DNA of 64,000 nt from Muscardinus avellanarius. Its lineage: Eukaryota; Chordata; Mammalia; Rodentia; Gliridae. The notes under the pieces are model-generated. The model worked only from the letters and a program-made list of their open reading frames with translations. It was not told the origin of the DNA and ran no database searches. The stretch lies in NCBI GenBank assembly GCA_963383645.1, contig OY726574.1:56979851-57043850 (forward strand). Direction: 5' to 3'. A program made the translations under genes and the position numbers. Shown here in pieces: positions 35,966 to 48,558 of this stretch. Within the stretch, counting starts at the first letter, position 1. Each line of letters opens with the position of its first letter.

Positions 35966-36715
35966 ACCTAGCAACAGAGGGTCATCTGTTGGCTTCACTT
36001 ATCTCTTTTCCCGCCCCAGGCCAGTGGCTCAGTCCAGCTGTTTTCCCCATTAGAGACTCTCTCAGGACCGTAAGTGAATCCCTAGAAGTGAAGGCCATCT
36101 CTAAAACAGCAGACCTGGCCCCTCATCTCGTCTCTCAGGACCGGTGGATCCTCTGTGGCATCCTCCCCGCCCTAAAGCATTTTCAGGGAGAAAATGTGTC
36201 TACAAGAGCTCCGGAGACGGGGCCCAGTGGGGCCGCACAGGCTGGGTAATTGCTCCCTGAACCTCAGCTCCTGCCAGACTCTGTGCGTTTCTTCTGACAC
36301 CCACCCACCCCTCTGCCCAAATTCAAGCCAAGCTATGATGTGTCGGGAAACTGGAGGATGGAAGCTGCCTTCCGTGATGCTCCCCGGGCCAAGTCCCACT
36401 CAAAGCAGACTGGTTGCCATGGTTTCCAGATGTGTGCAATCCGCAGTCACCAGGGGCCACCAAGAGCTCGGAGTGCCCTCGGTCAGCTCTTGCTGGGGAT
36501 TCTTTTTGCTCATAATCTAGACTCTGGTCTGGAAGGGGATGACCTCCATTTCTCCTGCGCCTCGCAGTGGGCGCGGCCCCGCACCCGTCATCTCATTTAC
36601 CCCTTGCATTCAATTAAGGAGAAAAACCAGGCACCAGAGAGCCACGTACCACACGCGGGCGCCGCCAACTGCTGCGGCTCTGGGCTCAAACTTTGGGCTG
36701 TTCTGTTTTGTTTCT
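35966..36715. other. Unique sequence
   Basis: About 750 SINE-free bases. Plus-strand frames 36194-36520 and 36340-36840 run on into the adjacent SINE and match no family. 'gttgccatgg' at 36411 is half of an X-box only. No exon is recognised. Confidence 0.5.
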
Positions 36716-37729
36716 TTTTGGTTCTGGGGGTGGAACCCAGGGGCACTCTACCTCTGAGGGACACCCCCAGCCCAGTTTTTTATTCTTTATTTTTGAAACA
36801 GGGTCTCACTGAGTTGCAAGGGGCCTCACTAAGTAGCTGAGGCTGTCGGCAAACCACCATCCTCTGGTCTCAGCCTCCGGAACGCTGGGATTCCAAGAGT
36901 GCGTCACGACGCCTGGCCGACTGTCTTTCTTTCATCTAATGACAATTACGCATCTTGCCTAGGAAGATTTAACAGTAATTTGTAGGATGGAAAACATGGT
37001 TCCAGAGCTGGACATAGTGGAGTACTCCAGTAATCCCAGTACTTGAAAGACTGACAGGAGGTTTGCAGGTTCAAAGCCAGTCTCAGCAACTTAGTGAGGT
37101 CCCCTGCAACTTAGTGAGACCCTGTTTCAAAATAAAGAATAAGCTGGGCGTGGTGGCGCACGCTTGTAATCCCTGCACTTGGAAGGCAGAGCAGGAGGAT
37201 CGCACAGGTTCGAAGCCAGCCTCAGCTACTTAGTGAGGCGCTCAGCAACTTAGTGAGACCCTGTTTCCAAATAAAATATAAAATAGGTCTGGGAGTATAG
37301 CCCGGAGGTAGAAAAGCCCCTGGGTTTCAGCCCCAGTACCACCTAAATAAATAACAAAAAATAAATAAAATAAAGAGTAAGAACTAGGTGTGGTGCTGAA
37401 CACTTATAATCCCAGTCCTTGGAAGGCAGAGACAAGAGGATCACAGGTTCACAGCCAGCCTCAGCAACTTAGGCCCTTAGCAATTTAGTAAGATTCTGTT
37501 TCAAAATAAAAAAATAAAATAGGACTGAGATTGTAGCTCAGAGGTAGAATGTCCCTGGGTTCAACACCCAGCATCAAAAACAAGCCCCCCCAAAAACCCA
37601 AAATAAAAAATAATAGGATGCCAGGCGTGGTGGCACACGCTTGTAATCCCCGCACTTGGGAGGCGGAGACAGGAGGATCGTGCAGGTTTGAAGCCAGCCG
37701 CACTGGCTTAAGAGACCCTGTTTCAAAAA

Positions 37730-37796
<67 letters not shown>

Positions 37797-38825
37797 CTCT
37801 GGTCTCAGCCTCCCGAATGCTAGGATTACACGCATGCGCCACCACGCCCGGGAAACCCTGTTTCAAAATAAAGAATAAAAAATAGGTTACGGGGTGTAGC
37901 TCGGAGGTCGAATATCTCTGGGTTCCATCCCCAGACCCGCCAAAAAAAAAAAAAAAAATAGGACCAGGGGTGTGGCTTGGAGGTAGTATGCCCCTGGATC
38001 CCATCCCCTGTACCACAAAATAATAATAATAATGACAATAATAATAATGATGATGATGATGAGGGAGGAGGAAAGGAAGAAAAGAGGAAGAGGAGGAGAA
38101 GGAGGAACAGGAAAAAAAGGAAGAAGAAGAAGAAGAGGAGGAGGAGGAGGAAGAAGAAGCCAGGCGTGGTGGCATACGCTTCTAATCCCAGCATTTGGGA
38201 GGCTGAGACCAGAGGATCGCGGTTCATGGACAGCCTCAGCTACTTGTGAGGCCCTCCGTAACTTAGTGAAAGCCTGCTTCAAAATAAAGACAATAAACCG
38301 GGCGTGGTGGCACACGCTTGTAATCCCCGCACTTGGGAGGCGGAGCAGGAGGATCGCGCAGGTTCGAAGCCGGCCGCGCTGGCTTAAGAGACCCTGTTTC
38401 TAAATAAAAATATAAAAAATATGTCTGGGGGTAAAGCCCGGAAGTAGAAGGGTTTCCAGGAACCCCAGTACCACCAAAAAAATAAATAAAGAGAATAAGC
38501 AGGATGTGGTGGCACACACTTGTAACCCCCCCCCCAAAAAAAAATCAAATTAAATAAAAATAAAATAAAATAGGGCTGGGGGTGTGTAGCTTGGAAGCAG
38601 AATGCTCCTAGCTTTCATCCCCAGTACCAAAATAAGATAATTAATAAAGAATAAAAACAGGACTAGAGGCATAGCTCAGTGGTAGAATGCCTCTGAGTTT
38701 AACCTCCAGTACCGCAATAAATAAATAAATGAACAAATGAATAAATAAGTAAATAAATAAATAGCATTGAGGATGTATCGCGAAGGTAGAATGCCTCTGG
38801 GTTCAATTCCCAGCACTGAAAAGAA

Positions 38826-38880
<55 letters not shown>

Positions 38881-38985
38881 GATGTGGCTGGGGTATAGCT
38901 CAGCAGAGCTCAGCAGAATGCCCCTGGGTTCAATCTCCAGTACCAACATGAAAAAGTAAGTTAAACAATATATATATATATACAC
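36716..38985. mobile_element. Dense SINE cluster with AT, GGA and CA microsatellites
   Basis: Minus 36720-36920; plus 37005-37140, 37142-37345 (type B), 37385-37580, 37620-37735 (type B2, its tail now an AT run 37747-37793), fragments 37795-37940, ID half 37965-38020. An AAT/GAT/GGA run spans 38020-38158. Plus 38160-38295, type B2 38296-38480, ID halves 38570-38635, 38660-38715, 38762-38820 (tail now CA, 38829-38878) and 38885-38950. Confidence 0.85.
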
Positions 38986-39829
38986 ATACTTCATGAATAT
39001 GAGTGGGTTTTTTAATTTTTCTTTTTTTTCATTTCTTTGAGGGAGCTTTTGCACTCAATTTTTTTCCCCACCACAGGGTACTGGGTAATACACAAAATCA
39101 GTTGCTGATGGTGCGGGAGGAGGAGCTGTTTAAATTTGGTCATGGAGACTTAACAGCTGGAAGGAGGGCGAGCGCTGAATTCCTCAGCAGGGCTGGGGGC
39201 CCGTGAAGACCCCGCGCCCTCACGGCCTGCTGTGCGGATCACTCCTTTTCTGTTTGACCTGCCCGGCATGAACTAGGCCCGGGGCAGGAGCCTTTTAAAG
39301 GGCAAGTTGCTCTGAGCCGACTCAGCAAATTCCAGATGCCACCAAGGCAGGAAAGAAGCGAGTTGCTGCTCTTTATTGCTGCCTGTTTACTCTCAAACAA
39401 CTGCAGGACACAGAAAAAGCCAAGGCTCCAGGCTGCTCCTACCCAAGCAGGACAACTGTGCTGGGCTGCGAGGAGGGGACCCCAAAACCAGCCACCGCTG
39501 GGCTTAGCGATCTGTTCTTCAGGGTGCAGCCTTTTACGAGAAAGGGACTCAGCAGCCCAAGGTTTATGGTCCCGCGAGCTCTCTGACTGGGAGGATGGAG
39601 TTGAGCCCGGTGACTCAACCCAAGTCATTTTGGCAAGACCGGGAATAGACTTGTGTCCCGCCAAGGGCTAAATGATTTCTCCTTCCACGAACCCCAGGGG
39701 AAAAAAATACGCCTTGCAAATACAAACACGACTGTGTTGTATAAAAGAATTTGCCAGAATTTCACAGTTCCTCAAACTTCCTCCCAAATATACCTAATAG
39801 CAAAGGCAAGCTTAAAGCAGTCCCCTGGA
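38986..39829. other. Unique sequence
   Basis: About 840 SINE-free bases. Frames 39239-39664 (minus, 141 codons) and 39336-39671 (plus, 111 codons) overlap each other and have no recognisable family, so neither is called. Possible conserved non-coding DNA. Confidence 0.5.
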
Positions 39830-40262
39830 AGCCGAGCCTGGTGGCGCACGCCTGTAATTCCAATACTTGGGAGGCTGAGGCAGGGGGATTGCAGGTTTGA
39901 GGACAGCCTCACCTAGTAGTGAAGCTCTCCTCAACTCAGCCAGCCTCTGTTTTAAAATAAAAATAAAATAGGTCTAGGGGTATAGGTCAGAGGTAGAATG
40001 CCCCTGGATTGTGCCCCATACCACAAATGAATGAATGAGTGAATGAATGAATGAATGAAGTAGAGCCAGTCATGATGGTGCATGCTTATAATCCCAGCAC
40101 TTGGGAGGCTGAGATAGGAGGATTGCAGGTTCGCGGCCAGCCCCACCTACTTCGTGAGGCCCTTGGAAACTTAGCAAGACCTTGTTTCATAATAAAGGAT
40201 AAAAAATAGGGTTTGGGGTATAGCTTGGAAGTAGAATGGCACTGAGTTTCATCCCCAGTACC

Positions 40263-40296
<34 letters not shown>

Positions 40297-41110
40297 ATAA
40301 AAAAATAGGGTTGGGGGTGTAGCTCAGGGGTAAGCGGTCTTCTGAGACCTGGGGAAACATTTGGAAGAAGCTTCTGACAAGCGTGGAATGTCTTTATCTC
40401 CCCGCATTTTATCTCCTTTAGCAAGTGAATTTTGCTTACTGTTTCCTAGCACATCTGCTGGTTCTATGATAATTTTTTTTTCTTTTTTTCTTTTTTTTTG
40501 GTACTGGAGATTGAACCCAGAGGCATTCTAACTCCAAGCTAACCCAGCCCTATTTTATTTTTTATTTACATTTTATTTATTTATTTATTTTCAGTACTAG
40601 TGATGGAATCCAGGGACATTCTACCTCCAAATGACACCCTCCAGCCCTAGTTTTTATTCTTTATTTTGAAACAGGGTCTCACTGAGTTGCCAAAGGACTC
40701 ACTAAGTAGCTGAGGCTGTCCGCGAACTCGGATCCTCCTGTCTCAGCCTCCCAAATGCTGGTATTACAAGAGTGCGTCAGCACGCCCAGCTTCCCCAGAC
40801 CTATTTTATGATTTTTGTTGTGAATCAGGGTCTCACTAGGTTGATGAGAATCTCATTACTTGCTGAAACTGTCCTCAACTGTGATCCTCCTGTCTCAGCC
40901 TCCCATGCACTAGGATTCCAGGTGTGCACCACCGTGCCTGGCACAGTTTTTTTGGTTTGTTTTTTGGGGTTTTTTTTGTACCAGGGATGGAACCCAGGAG
41001 CATTCTACCTCCAAGCTAAAGCCCCAGCCCTATTTTGTTTTTTGTTTGGAAACAGGGTTTCACTAAATTGTGGAGGGCCCCACTAAGTAGTAGAGGCTGG
41101 CCTCGAGGTT
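39830..41110. mobile_element. SINE cluster
   Basis: Plus 39830-40025, a GAAT run, plus 40065-40265 with a long A tail, ID half 40300-40345. Unique bases 40346-40470. Minus 40500-40560 (ID half), 40590-40800, 40800-40945 and 40975-41110. Confidence 0.8.
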
Positions 41111-41544
41111 GTGATCGTCAACACAAAATCTCACGCCATTTGTGAAGCTGCAGTTGCACCCATGGGTGGTTCACAGAGGACCACGGAGGCGCAGACCTGC
41201 AGCACAAAATCAGAACCGAGCGGGGCCTGGCGCCGCACACCTGGAATCCCAGTAGGCCCAGGGGTAGCTTACTTGGAATTAAAAATATCTCGTAGACTGA
41301 GTTACTGGTTCCTCTCTGATCCACCTTCTTCCCCTCTCCAGGGGCCCTAGAAACTAGCATTTGACATGGGCTGCTAGGCTGCTAACTGAAGGCGCCCCTC
41401 CCCAACACTGCAGGCTGAAAGGTCGGAGCCCAGGGGGTGCTGGGTAATGCCTCTGAGCATAGGCCCATTTAGGGATTAGCAGTGACCTGGAGAGTGCGCG
41501 CCCTTTAGAAAGATGTTGAAATTCAAATTAGAAAGTCCAAACAA
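41111..41544. other. Unique sequence with a SINE scrap
   Basis: Non-repetitive except for a B1 scrap at about 41215-41260. Short opposite-strand frames (41111-41350, 41118-41360) are not recognisable. Confidence 0.5.
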
Positions 41545-42195
41545 GCCGGACATTTGGGAGGCTGAGACCGGAGGGTCGATGTTTGTGGACAGCCTCAGCT
41601 ACTTAGTGAGGCCGTTTGCAACTCAGTGAGACCTGGTTTCAAAATAAAGAATAAAGAGTAGGGCAGGTGGTGTAACTCGGAGGTTGAATGACCCTGGGTT
41701 CCATCCCCAGACCTGCAACAAATAAATACATAAATAAATAAATAAAGAAGCTGGGCGTGGTGGTGCATGCTTGTAATCCCAGTACTTGGGAGGCTGAGAC
41801 AGAAGAATCATAGGTTGGAGGACAGCCTCAGGAATTTAGTGAGACTCATCAACCTAATGAGACCCTGTTTCAAAATAAAAATAAAAGCTGGGCGTGGTGG
41901 CGCACGCTTGTAATCCCACCATTCAGGAGGCTGAGACCCGAGGATCGCTATTAGCGGACAGCCTCAGCTACTTAGTGAGGCCCTCTGCAACTCAGTGAGT
42001 TCCATCTCCAGACCCACAAAAATAATAAATAAATAAATAAATAAATAAGTTAAAAAATAGGGCTAGGGGTAGAACACCCAGGATTCAATTCCCAATATTG
42101 CAAAACCAAAACAAACGAAGAAGGAGGAGGAGGAGGAGGAGGAGGAGGAGGAGAAGGAGGAGGAGGAGGAGGAGGAGGAGGAAAGAAGAAGGCAA
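41545..42195 (+). mobile_element. Plus SINEs ending in a GGA microsatellite
   Basis: Plus type C 41545-41720, 41750-41885, 41888-42020 (type C with internal loss), ID half 42055-42105, then a GGA run (42118-42190). Runs of Gly/Glu or Pro/Ser codons in frames across it are repeat-derived. Confidence 0.85.
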
Positions 42196-42940
42196 GATGG
42201 GCCACAGCGTAGGAGCAGCACAGGGCCAGTGAAGGTGAGCTACTGCAGCCGCGGTAATTCGCTGAGTTGATGCTCTCCCCTGAGCCAGCTTGGAAGGAGC
42301 GGAGCCCACCCGCCACCATGCCGGGTAAGGGAATACAAGGCAGGTCACCCTTGCGGGCGGTGGGGACCCCGGAGGAGGAGCCCCAGCCACGCGCCATCGG
42401 TTGCAAACTGCGTTCCTCCAAGGTCCACAGGATCTGCTGCAGAGGTCAGCCCGGGGCCTGGCTCACCGCCGTGTCCAGCGGAGTCTGGAGCTCGCTCGCG
42501 CTGCGGGGAGCTGCCCGGCAGAGTGCCCTCAATCACCCACCGCTTTCTCTCAAAGCCAACACTACCTGCCAGAGGGAGAGAGAGAATCCATTTAGGGCGG
42601 CTGGCCTAGTGGTTTACACAGTTCTCCGCGTTCTTTTGAGGGTGGGGTCTCAGAGGCCGTGTCTTGGGATTTGCACAGAGCCCTTCTCTTCTCAGGGTCT
42701 GCTTCCCTCCAGACGCAGCTCCTGGGCCTCTCTGGGAAATCTCCTGGGGTTGCTGATCAGCAGGAACAACTGGACCTCTGTGAAGCTCTGGTCCCGCTCA
42801 GGAGGCCTCTGATTTCATTATCACTTGACATCTGGGAGGTCTGGTCTTCTTAGGACTTTTGGAAGCTAGTTAGTATCTGTTGCCTCTCAGGAAATTAAGT
42901 TTTCCACCATGGCCCATGGCCCTATCTGCCCTTTTCTATT
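42196..42940. other. GC-rich unique segment with a 181-codon plus frame
   Basis: A SINE-free, GC-rich block. The frame 42267-42812 is open for 181 codons and includes GCCACCATGCCGG, a perfect Kozak context, at 42312-42324. The predicted protein has no family I recognise, and two other frames overlap it. It could be a lineage-specific or untranslated exon, or chance. Confidence 0.35.
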
Positions 42941-43570
42941 TGTTTGTTTGTTTATTTATTTATTTAGCAGTACTGGGGATGGAACCCACATGCATTCTAC
43001 CTCTAAGCTACACCCCCAACCTTCTTTTTAATTCTTTATTTTGAAACAGGGTCTCACTGAGTTACAAAGGGCCTCACTAAGTAGCTGAGGCTGTCTGAAA
43101 ACCGCAATCCTCCTGTCTCAGTCTCGCGAATGCTAGGATTGCAAGAGTGTGCCACCACGCCTGGCTTTCTGTCTACTTTTTTCTACCTCTTCACTTTCAA
43201 AATAAATTAATAATAATAATAATGATAATAATAATAATAAAGGGCTGAGTGTGGTGGTGCACGCTTGTAATCCTAGTACTTGGGAGGCTGAGACAGGAGG
43301 ATCACAGGTTTGTGGCCAACTTCAGCTACTTAGTGAGGCCCTCCACAACTTAAAGCATAATTCAAAATAAAGAATAAAAAAATAGACGCCAGGCATGGTG
43401 GCGCACACTTGTAATCCCCATGCTTGGGAGGCGGAGACAGGAGGATTGCGCAGGTTCAAAGCCAGCCGCGCTGGCTTAAGAGACCCTGTTTCCAAAAATA
43501 AAAAAAAATTAGGTCTGGGAGTGTAGCCCAGAAGCAGAAGGGCTTCCAGGAACCCCAGTTACCACCAAAA

Positions 43571-43621
<51 letters not shown>

Positions 43622-44141
43622 ATATAGGACTTGGGGGTATAGCTCAGAGGTAGAATGACCCTGGGTTTAATCCTCAGTACTGGAAAAAAAAAAATAAGGC
43701 TGGGGATATAATACAGAGAGGTAGAATGCCCCTGGGTTCCATCTCCAGTACCGAAAAGAAAAGAAAAGTTGTATTGGGGATTGAATTTAGTAGCTACCTC
43801 TGAGCTACACCCCCTGCCCTATGTTTTATTCTTTATTCTTTGTTTATTTTTTATTTTTTGGTGGTACTGGGGGTGGAACCCAGAGGCTTTTCTACTTCCA
43901 GGCTATACTCCCAGACCTTTTTCTATTTTATTTGGAAACGGTCTCACTAAGTTGCTGAGAGCCTCACTAAGTAGCTGAGGCTGGCTTCGAATCCGTGCGA
44001 TCCTCCTGTCTCAGCCTCCCAAGCGCAGGGATTACAAGTGTGCGCCACCACGCCCGGCATTTTATTCTTTATTATGGAACAGGGTCTCACTAAGTTGTAG
44101 AGGGCCTCACAATAAAATATAAAATAGGTCGGGGATGTAGG

Positions 44142-44190
<49 letters not shown>

Positions 44191-44683
44191 GCAGGATTAC
44201 ACCTGTGCACCAGCAGAGTGCACACAGGCACTTTGGAAAAGAACATTCTAGAATAACAAGTTGGAATGAGGCGGGGGATGGGAGCACGTCCGTCGCCAGT
44301 GTGAACTCATGTCGAATTCACCTGCTAAAGGTGGGTCGGGTGGAGGGGATCAGTATCTCATTGCAGACCTGTCTTGCAAACTTAATCAAAGCTGAGTATT
44401 TACTGGTAAGGCATAATGAGATCTTTTCTATCAAAGGAATAACTTGATTTAGGCTCCATTTTGTAAAATTGCCAAGCCAGGCGTGGTGGCGCATACTTGT
44501 AATTCCAGCATTCGGGAGGCTGAGACAGGAGGATCACCGTTCGCAGACAGCCTCAGCTACTACTTAGTGAGGCCCTTTGCCACTCAGTGAGACCCTGTTT
44601 CAAACTAAAGAATAAAAAAATAGGGCTGGGGGTGTAGCTCGGAGGTAGAACGCCCCTGGGTTCCATCCCCAGTACCACAAAAA

Positions 44684-44726
<43 letters not shown>

Positions 44727-44905
44727 CTGCCGTTGTGTAACCTTATGTGTGCTTGTATTCTTGTAAAGACAGCATTTCCTGGAAATTGTGAGTGCCAACT
44801 CCTCCCCTGGCATCCCCCTCAGCCAACCGCGTGAGATGTGAGGCTATGTCCCATGGTCTCAGGGAGGTACCCAAGGTCAGATGCTGTTTCCACAAGAGCA
44901 ACCTA

Positions 44906-44958
<53 letters not shown>

Positions 44959-46149
44959 GGAGGGGTGCTGGGGATTGAACCCAGGGGCATTCTACCTATG
45001 AGCTACACACCAAATCTATTTTATTTTTTATTTTGAAGCAAGGTCTCAGTGGGTTATAGTGGCACACACCTGTAATCCCAGGACTTGGCATGCTGAGACA
45101 AAAGGATCACAGGTTCAAGGATAGCCTCAGCAATTTACCCAGACTCTCAGTAACCCAGCAAGATCCTATTTAGAAACTATCACAATAAATAAATAAATAA
45201 ATAAACAAATAAATAAATAAATAAGGACTGGGTTTGTAGTTTGGAGGAAGAATACCTCTGGGTTGCTGGGTGTGGTGGCGTATGCTTGTAATCCCAGTAC
45301 TTTGAAGGCTGAGACAGGAGGATCCGGGGTTCACAGCCAGCCTCAGCTACTTAGTGAAGCCCTCCCCAACTTAGTGAGACCCTGTTTCCAAATAAAAACA
45401 GTGCTGGGCGTGGTGGCGAACGTTTATAATCCGAGCATTTCGGAGGCTGAAACAGGAGGATTACAGTTCGTGGCCAGCCTCAGCTACTTAGCACCTTTGA
45501 AACTCAGTGAGACCCTCTTTCAAAATAATGAATAAGGCCGGACGTGGTGGTGCACACTTGTAACCCCAGCATTTGGGAGGCTGAATTCAGAGAATCGCTG
45601 TTCGCGGACAGCTTCAGGTACTTAGTGAGGCCCTTTGCAACCCAGTGAAACCCTGTTTCAAAATAAAAAGCCTAAGGCCAGGTGTGATGGCTCAAGCTTG
45701 TAGTCCCAGCATTCGGAAGGCAGAGACAGGAGGATCCTGGTTCGTGGACAGCTACTTAGTGAGGCCCTTTGCAACTCAGTGAAACCCTTTTTCAAAAAAT
45801 AAAGACTAGCTGGGTTTGGTGGCGAACACCTGTAATCCTACCATTCCAGAGGCGGAGACCACAGGATCGCGGTTCGCAGACAGCCTGAACTACTTAGTGA
45901 GGCCCTCTGCAACTCAGTGAGACCCGGTTTCAAAATAAAGAATAAAAGATAGGATAGGTGGTGTAGCTCGGAGGTCAAATGCCCCTGGGTTCCATCCCCA
46001 GACCCACAAAATAAAATAGGGCTGGAAATGTAGCTCAGAGGTAGAATGCCCCTGGATTCCATCCCCAGTACTGCAAAATTAATTAATTAAATAAAAAGAC
46101 TAAGCAGCTCGGAGGTACAATGCCCCGGGGTTTCATTCCTAATACTATA

Positions 46150-46211
<62 letters not shown>

Positions 46212-46260
46212 GTATAGGGCTGGAGGTATAGCTCGGAGGTAGAATGCCCCTGGGTTGGAC
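42941..46260. mobile_element. Dense SINE cluster
   Basis: Minus 42967-43170; plus 43244-43385, type B2 43387-43565, ID halves 43630-43685 and 43698-43755; minus ID half 43768-43825, minus type B 43860-44060; CA run 44144-44188. Unique 44190-44473. Plus 44474-44685, AAAT run. Unique 44730-44910. GT run 44911-44957, minus 44965-45055, plus 45057-45180, 45266-45400, 45403-45533, 45535-45670, 45675-45805, 45808-46010 (type C), ID halves 46015-46075 and 46105-46150, TA run 46153-46207, ID half 46217-46260. Confidence 0.85.
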
Positions 46261-46930
46261 CAGTTCTTGGTGTATTGGCCTGAGCCGCCTTGGTGGTGAG
46301 ACCTGGGTGTCATGTGAGACCAGGGCCTTGCTGGTCACCAACACTTAAAATGTTTTTTCACAAGCCGGGCGTGGTGGCGCATACTTGTAATCCCCGCACT
46401 TGGGAGGCTGAGATAGCAGGATCACACGGGTTCAAAGCCAGCCTCAGCTACTTAGTGAGGCTCTCAGCAACTTAGTGAGACCCTGTTTCCAAATAAAATA
46501 TAAAATAGGTCTGGGAGTATAGGCCGAAGGTAGAAAAGCCTCTGGGTTCCACCCCCAGTACCACCAAAAAAAAAAAAAAAGTTTTTTCACTTAAATATCT
46601 TCAGTTTGATATTTACAATTTATGATTATCACACTTACTGTTGCTTATTTTCAAAAATGGCAGCTGCTGCCAGGCGTGGGGGTGCACACTTGTAATCCCA
46701 GCATTCGGGAGGCTGAGACCGGAGGACCGTGATTCTCGGACAGCCTCAGCTACTTAGTGAGGCCCTCTGCAACTCAATAAGACCCGGTTTCAAAATAAAG
46801 AGTAAAAAACAGATATAGCTCGGAGGTCGAATGCCCCTGGGTTCCAATTCCAGACCTGAAAAAAAAAAAAAAAGAATAAAAAATAGGGCTGGGGGTATAG
46901 CTCGGAGGTAGAATACCCCTGGGTTCCTAA
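46261..46930 (+). mobile_element. Plus SINEs with unique gaps
   Basis: Unique 46261-46360, plus type B 46362-46565, unique 46580-46670, plus type C 46673-46860, ID half 46885-46930. Confidence 0.8.
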
Positions 46931-47225
46931 TTAGGAGGTTGAGAACAGGACTTCTAGAAAGGTGAGGAAATGCCCTAAACACCCCCTGCCCCAGCCCCAT
47001 AGATTTACATGTCCTGGCCTGCTACTAAACCACCAGTCAGATGAATACTCCACTGTCCTGCTCTCTCCCTCTAATGCCCCATAAAAGGAAGGGGCTTTTT
47101 TCTGACTCCCACGGACTCTCTCTCTCGTGGACAGTCTCTTCCCAGGCTTTACTCAGTTAAAGAGCCTGTTCTGGTCTGTCGAGTAGTGTGCTTTCTTTAT
47201 CCCTCCCTCTATTACCCAGCATCGG
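46931..47225 (+). mobile_element. Possible LTR fragment
   Basis: Non-SINE sequence with a TATA-like CCATAAAAGG (about 47079), 'ggactctctctctcgtggac', 'ctttactcagttaaagagcc' and 'gttctggtctgtcgag', an order reminiscent of retroviral U3/R/U5 ends. There is no second copy in the window and no coding sequence. Tentative. Confidence 0.3.
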
Positions 47226-48235
47226 GTCCTTGGGAAGCTGAGACAGGAGGGGAGCAGGATGGAGGTCAGCCTTAGCAACTTAGCGAGACCCTGCACCACT
47301 CAGCAAAACCCTGGGGGCATTTGACCTTCGAGATATACCCCCTGCCCTAGTTTTTTAATTATTCTTAATTTGAAACTGGGTCTCACTAAGTTGTGATGGG
47401 CCTCACTAAGCAGCTGAGGCTGTCCAGGAACCTCGATCCTCTGGTCTCAGCCTCCCGAATGCTGGGATGACAAGCCTGAGCCACCACGCCCTGCTCTCAG
47501 CCTGATTTTATTTCTTATTGGAAACAGGGTCTCACTAGGTTGCTAAGAGTTGCTAAGCTGTGAGGCTGGCTTTGAACCTTCGATCCTCCTGTCTCAGCCT
47601 CCCAAGTACTGAAATCACAAGCGTTCATATCCATGCCTGGTTAAATTTATCCTTTTAAAAATCATAAAGAAGACGGGCGTGGTGGCACATGCTTGTAATT
47701 CCAGCATTTGGCAGGGGGTGTAGCTCAGAGATAGAATGCCTCTGGGTTCCATCCCCAGACCTGAAAAAAAAAAAAAAAAATTTTTTTTTTGTTTTTGGGG
47801 ATTGAACCCAGGCGCATTTTACCTCTGAACTACACCCCTAGTCCTATTTTTTTTTATTATTTAATTTGAAACGGAGTCTTACTAAATTACAGAGGGCCTC
47901 ACTAAGTAGCTGAGGCTGTCCCAAGATTACAAGAGTGCTGAGATTACAAGTGTGTGCCACCACACGTGGCTTGGGGGAAAAAATTACCCTCAGTGCTCAT
48001 TACACGAGGGACAAAGGTGCACTGTCTCTCCCAGCAAAGCCTGCACTTTCAGCTGGTGGTGCACACTTGTAATCCCAGTACTCGAGAGGCTGAGACAGGA
48101 AGGTACAAGGTTCACAGCCAGCCCCGACAATTTAGCGAGGTTCTCAGCAACCTAGTGAGACCCTATTTCCAAATAAGCTATAAAATCGGGCTGGGGGTTT
48201 GCTTGGAGGTAGAATGCCTCTGGGTTCATCCCCAG
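47226..48235. mobile_element. SINEs up to the left edge of the provirus
   Basis: Pieces at 47226-47310 (plus), 47310-47500 (minus type C), 47505-47640 (minus), 47672-47765 (plus) and 47795-47975 (minus), then a plus SINE 48050-48235. The last is cut at its final 'ccccag' by the LTR element and resumes at 52288. Confidence 0.85.
48231..48235. repeat. Target-site duplication, left (CCCAG)
   Basis: CCCAG before the left LTR is repeated at 52288-52292 directly after the right LTR. Both belong to the ID half of one SINE. Five bases is a normal retroviral integrase footprint. Confidence 0.85.
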
Positions 48236-48558
48236 TGATAAGTAAAATAAAAAATTAAATGCGAGTAAAATAAAAATAAGTGAGTACGGCGGAGTGTGAA
48301 AAACACGAGAGAGGTCCGGTACACGTGGCATGTAAAGTTTTAATGGCACGGCTCTCCCGGGGATCAGGGCGAGGCACCGTGGGGCCCGCGCGCCTGTCCG
48401 AAGCTTGAGGACGCGGGCTCTCCTTTTCAAGGTATGCATCTCGCGAGATGAGGGTTTACTCGCGGGAACGCCCAATTCTCGCGGGGGTTTCAGCCCCTCC
48501 CTTGCCCTGCAGAGGTCATGTGACACAAAGTCACATGAGTGCAGGACCCAACTTAACA
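48236..48558 (-). repeat. 3' LTR of the provirus
   Basis: Reads TGTTAAGTTGGG... to ...TTTACTTATCA on minus. Same layout as the right-hand copy: M-box palindrome (48516-48538), TCTCGCGAGA palindrome (48438-48449) and ATTAAA signal. The TATA-like CCTTTAAAAGG of the other copy is CCTTGAAAAGG here. No clear polypurine tract adjoins it; the minus-strand flank is AAAGGCCGGAA. Confidence 0.88.

Noticed and set aside
36411..36425. Second RFX X-box
   Set aside because: Only the GTTGCCATGG half fits; the other half (TTTC) does not.
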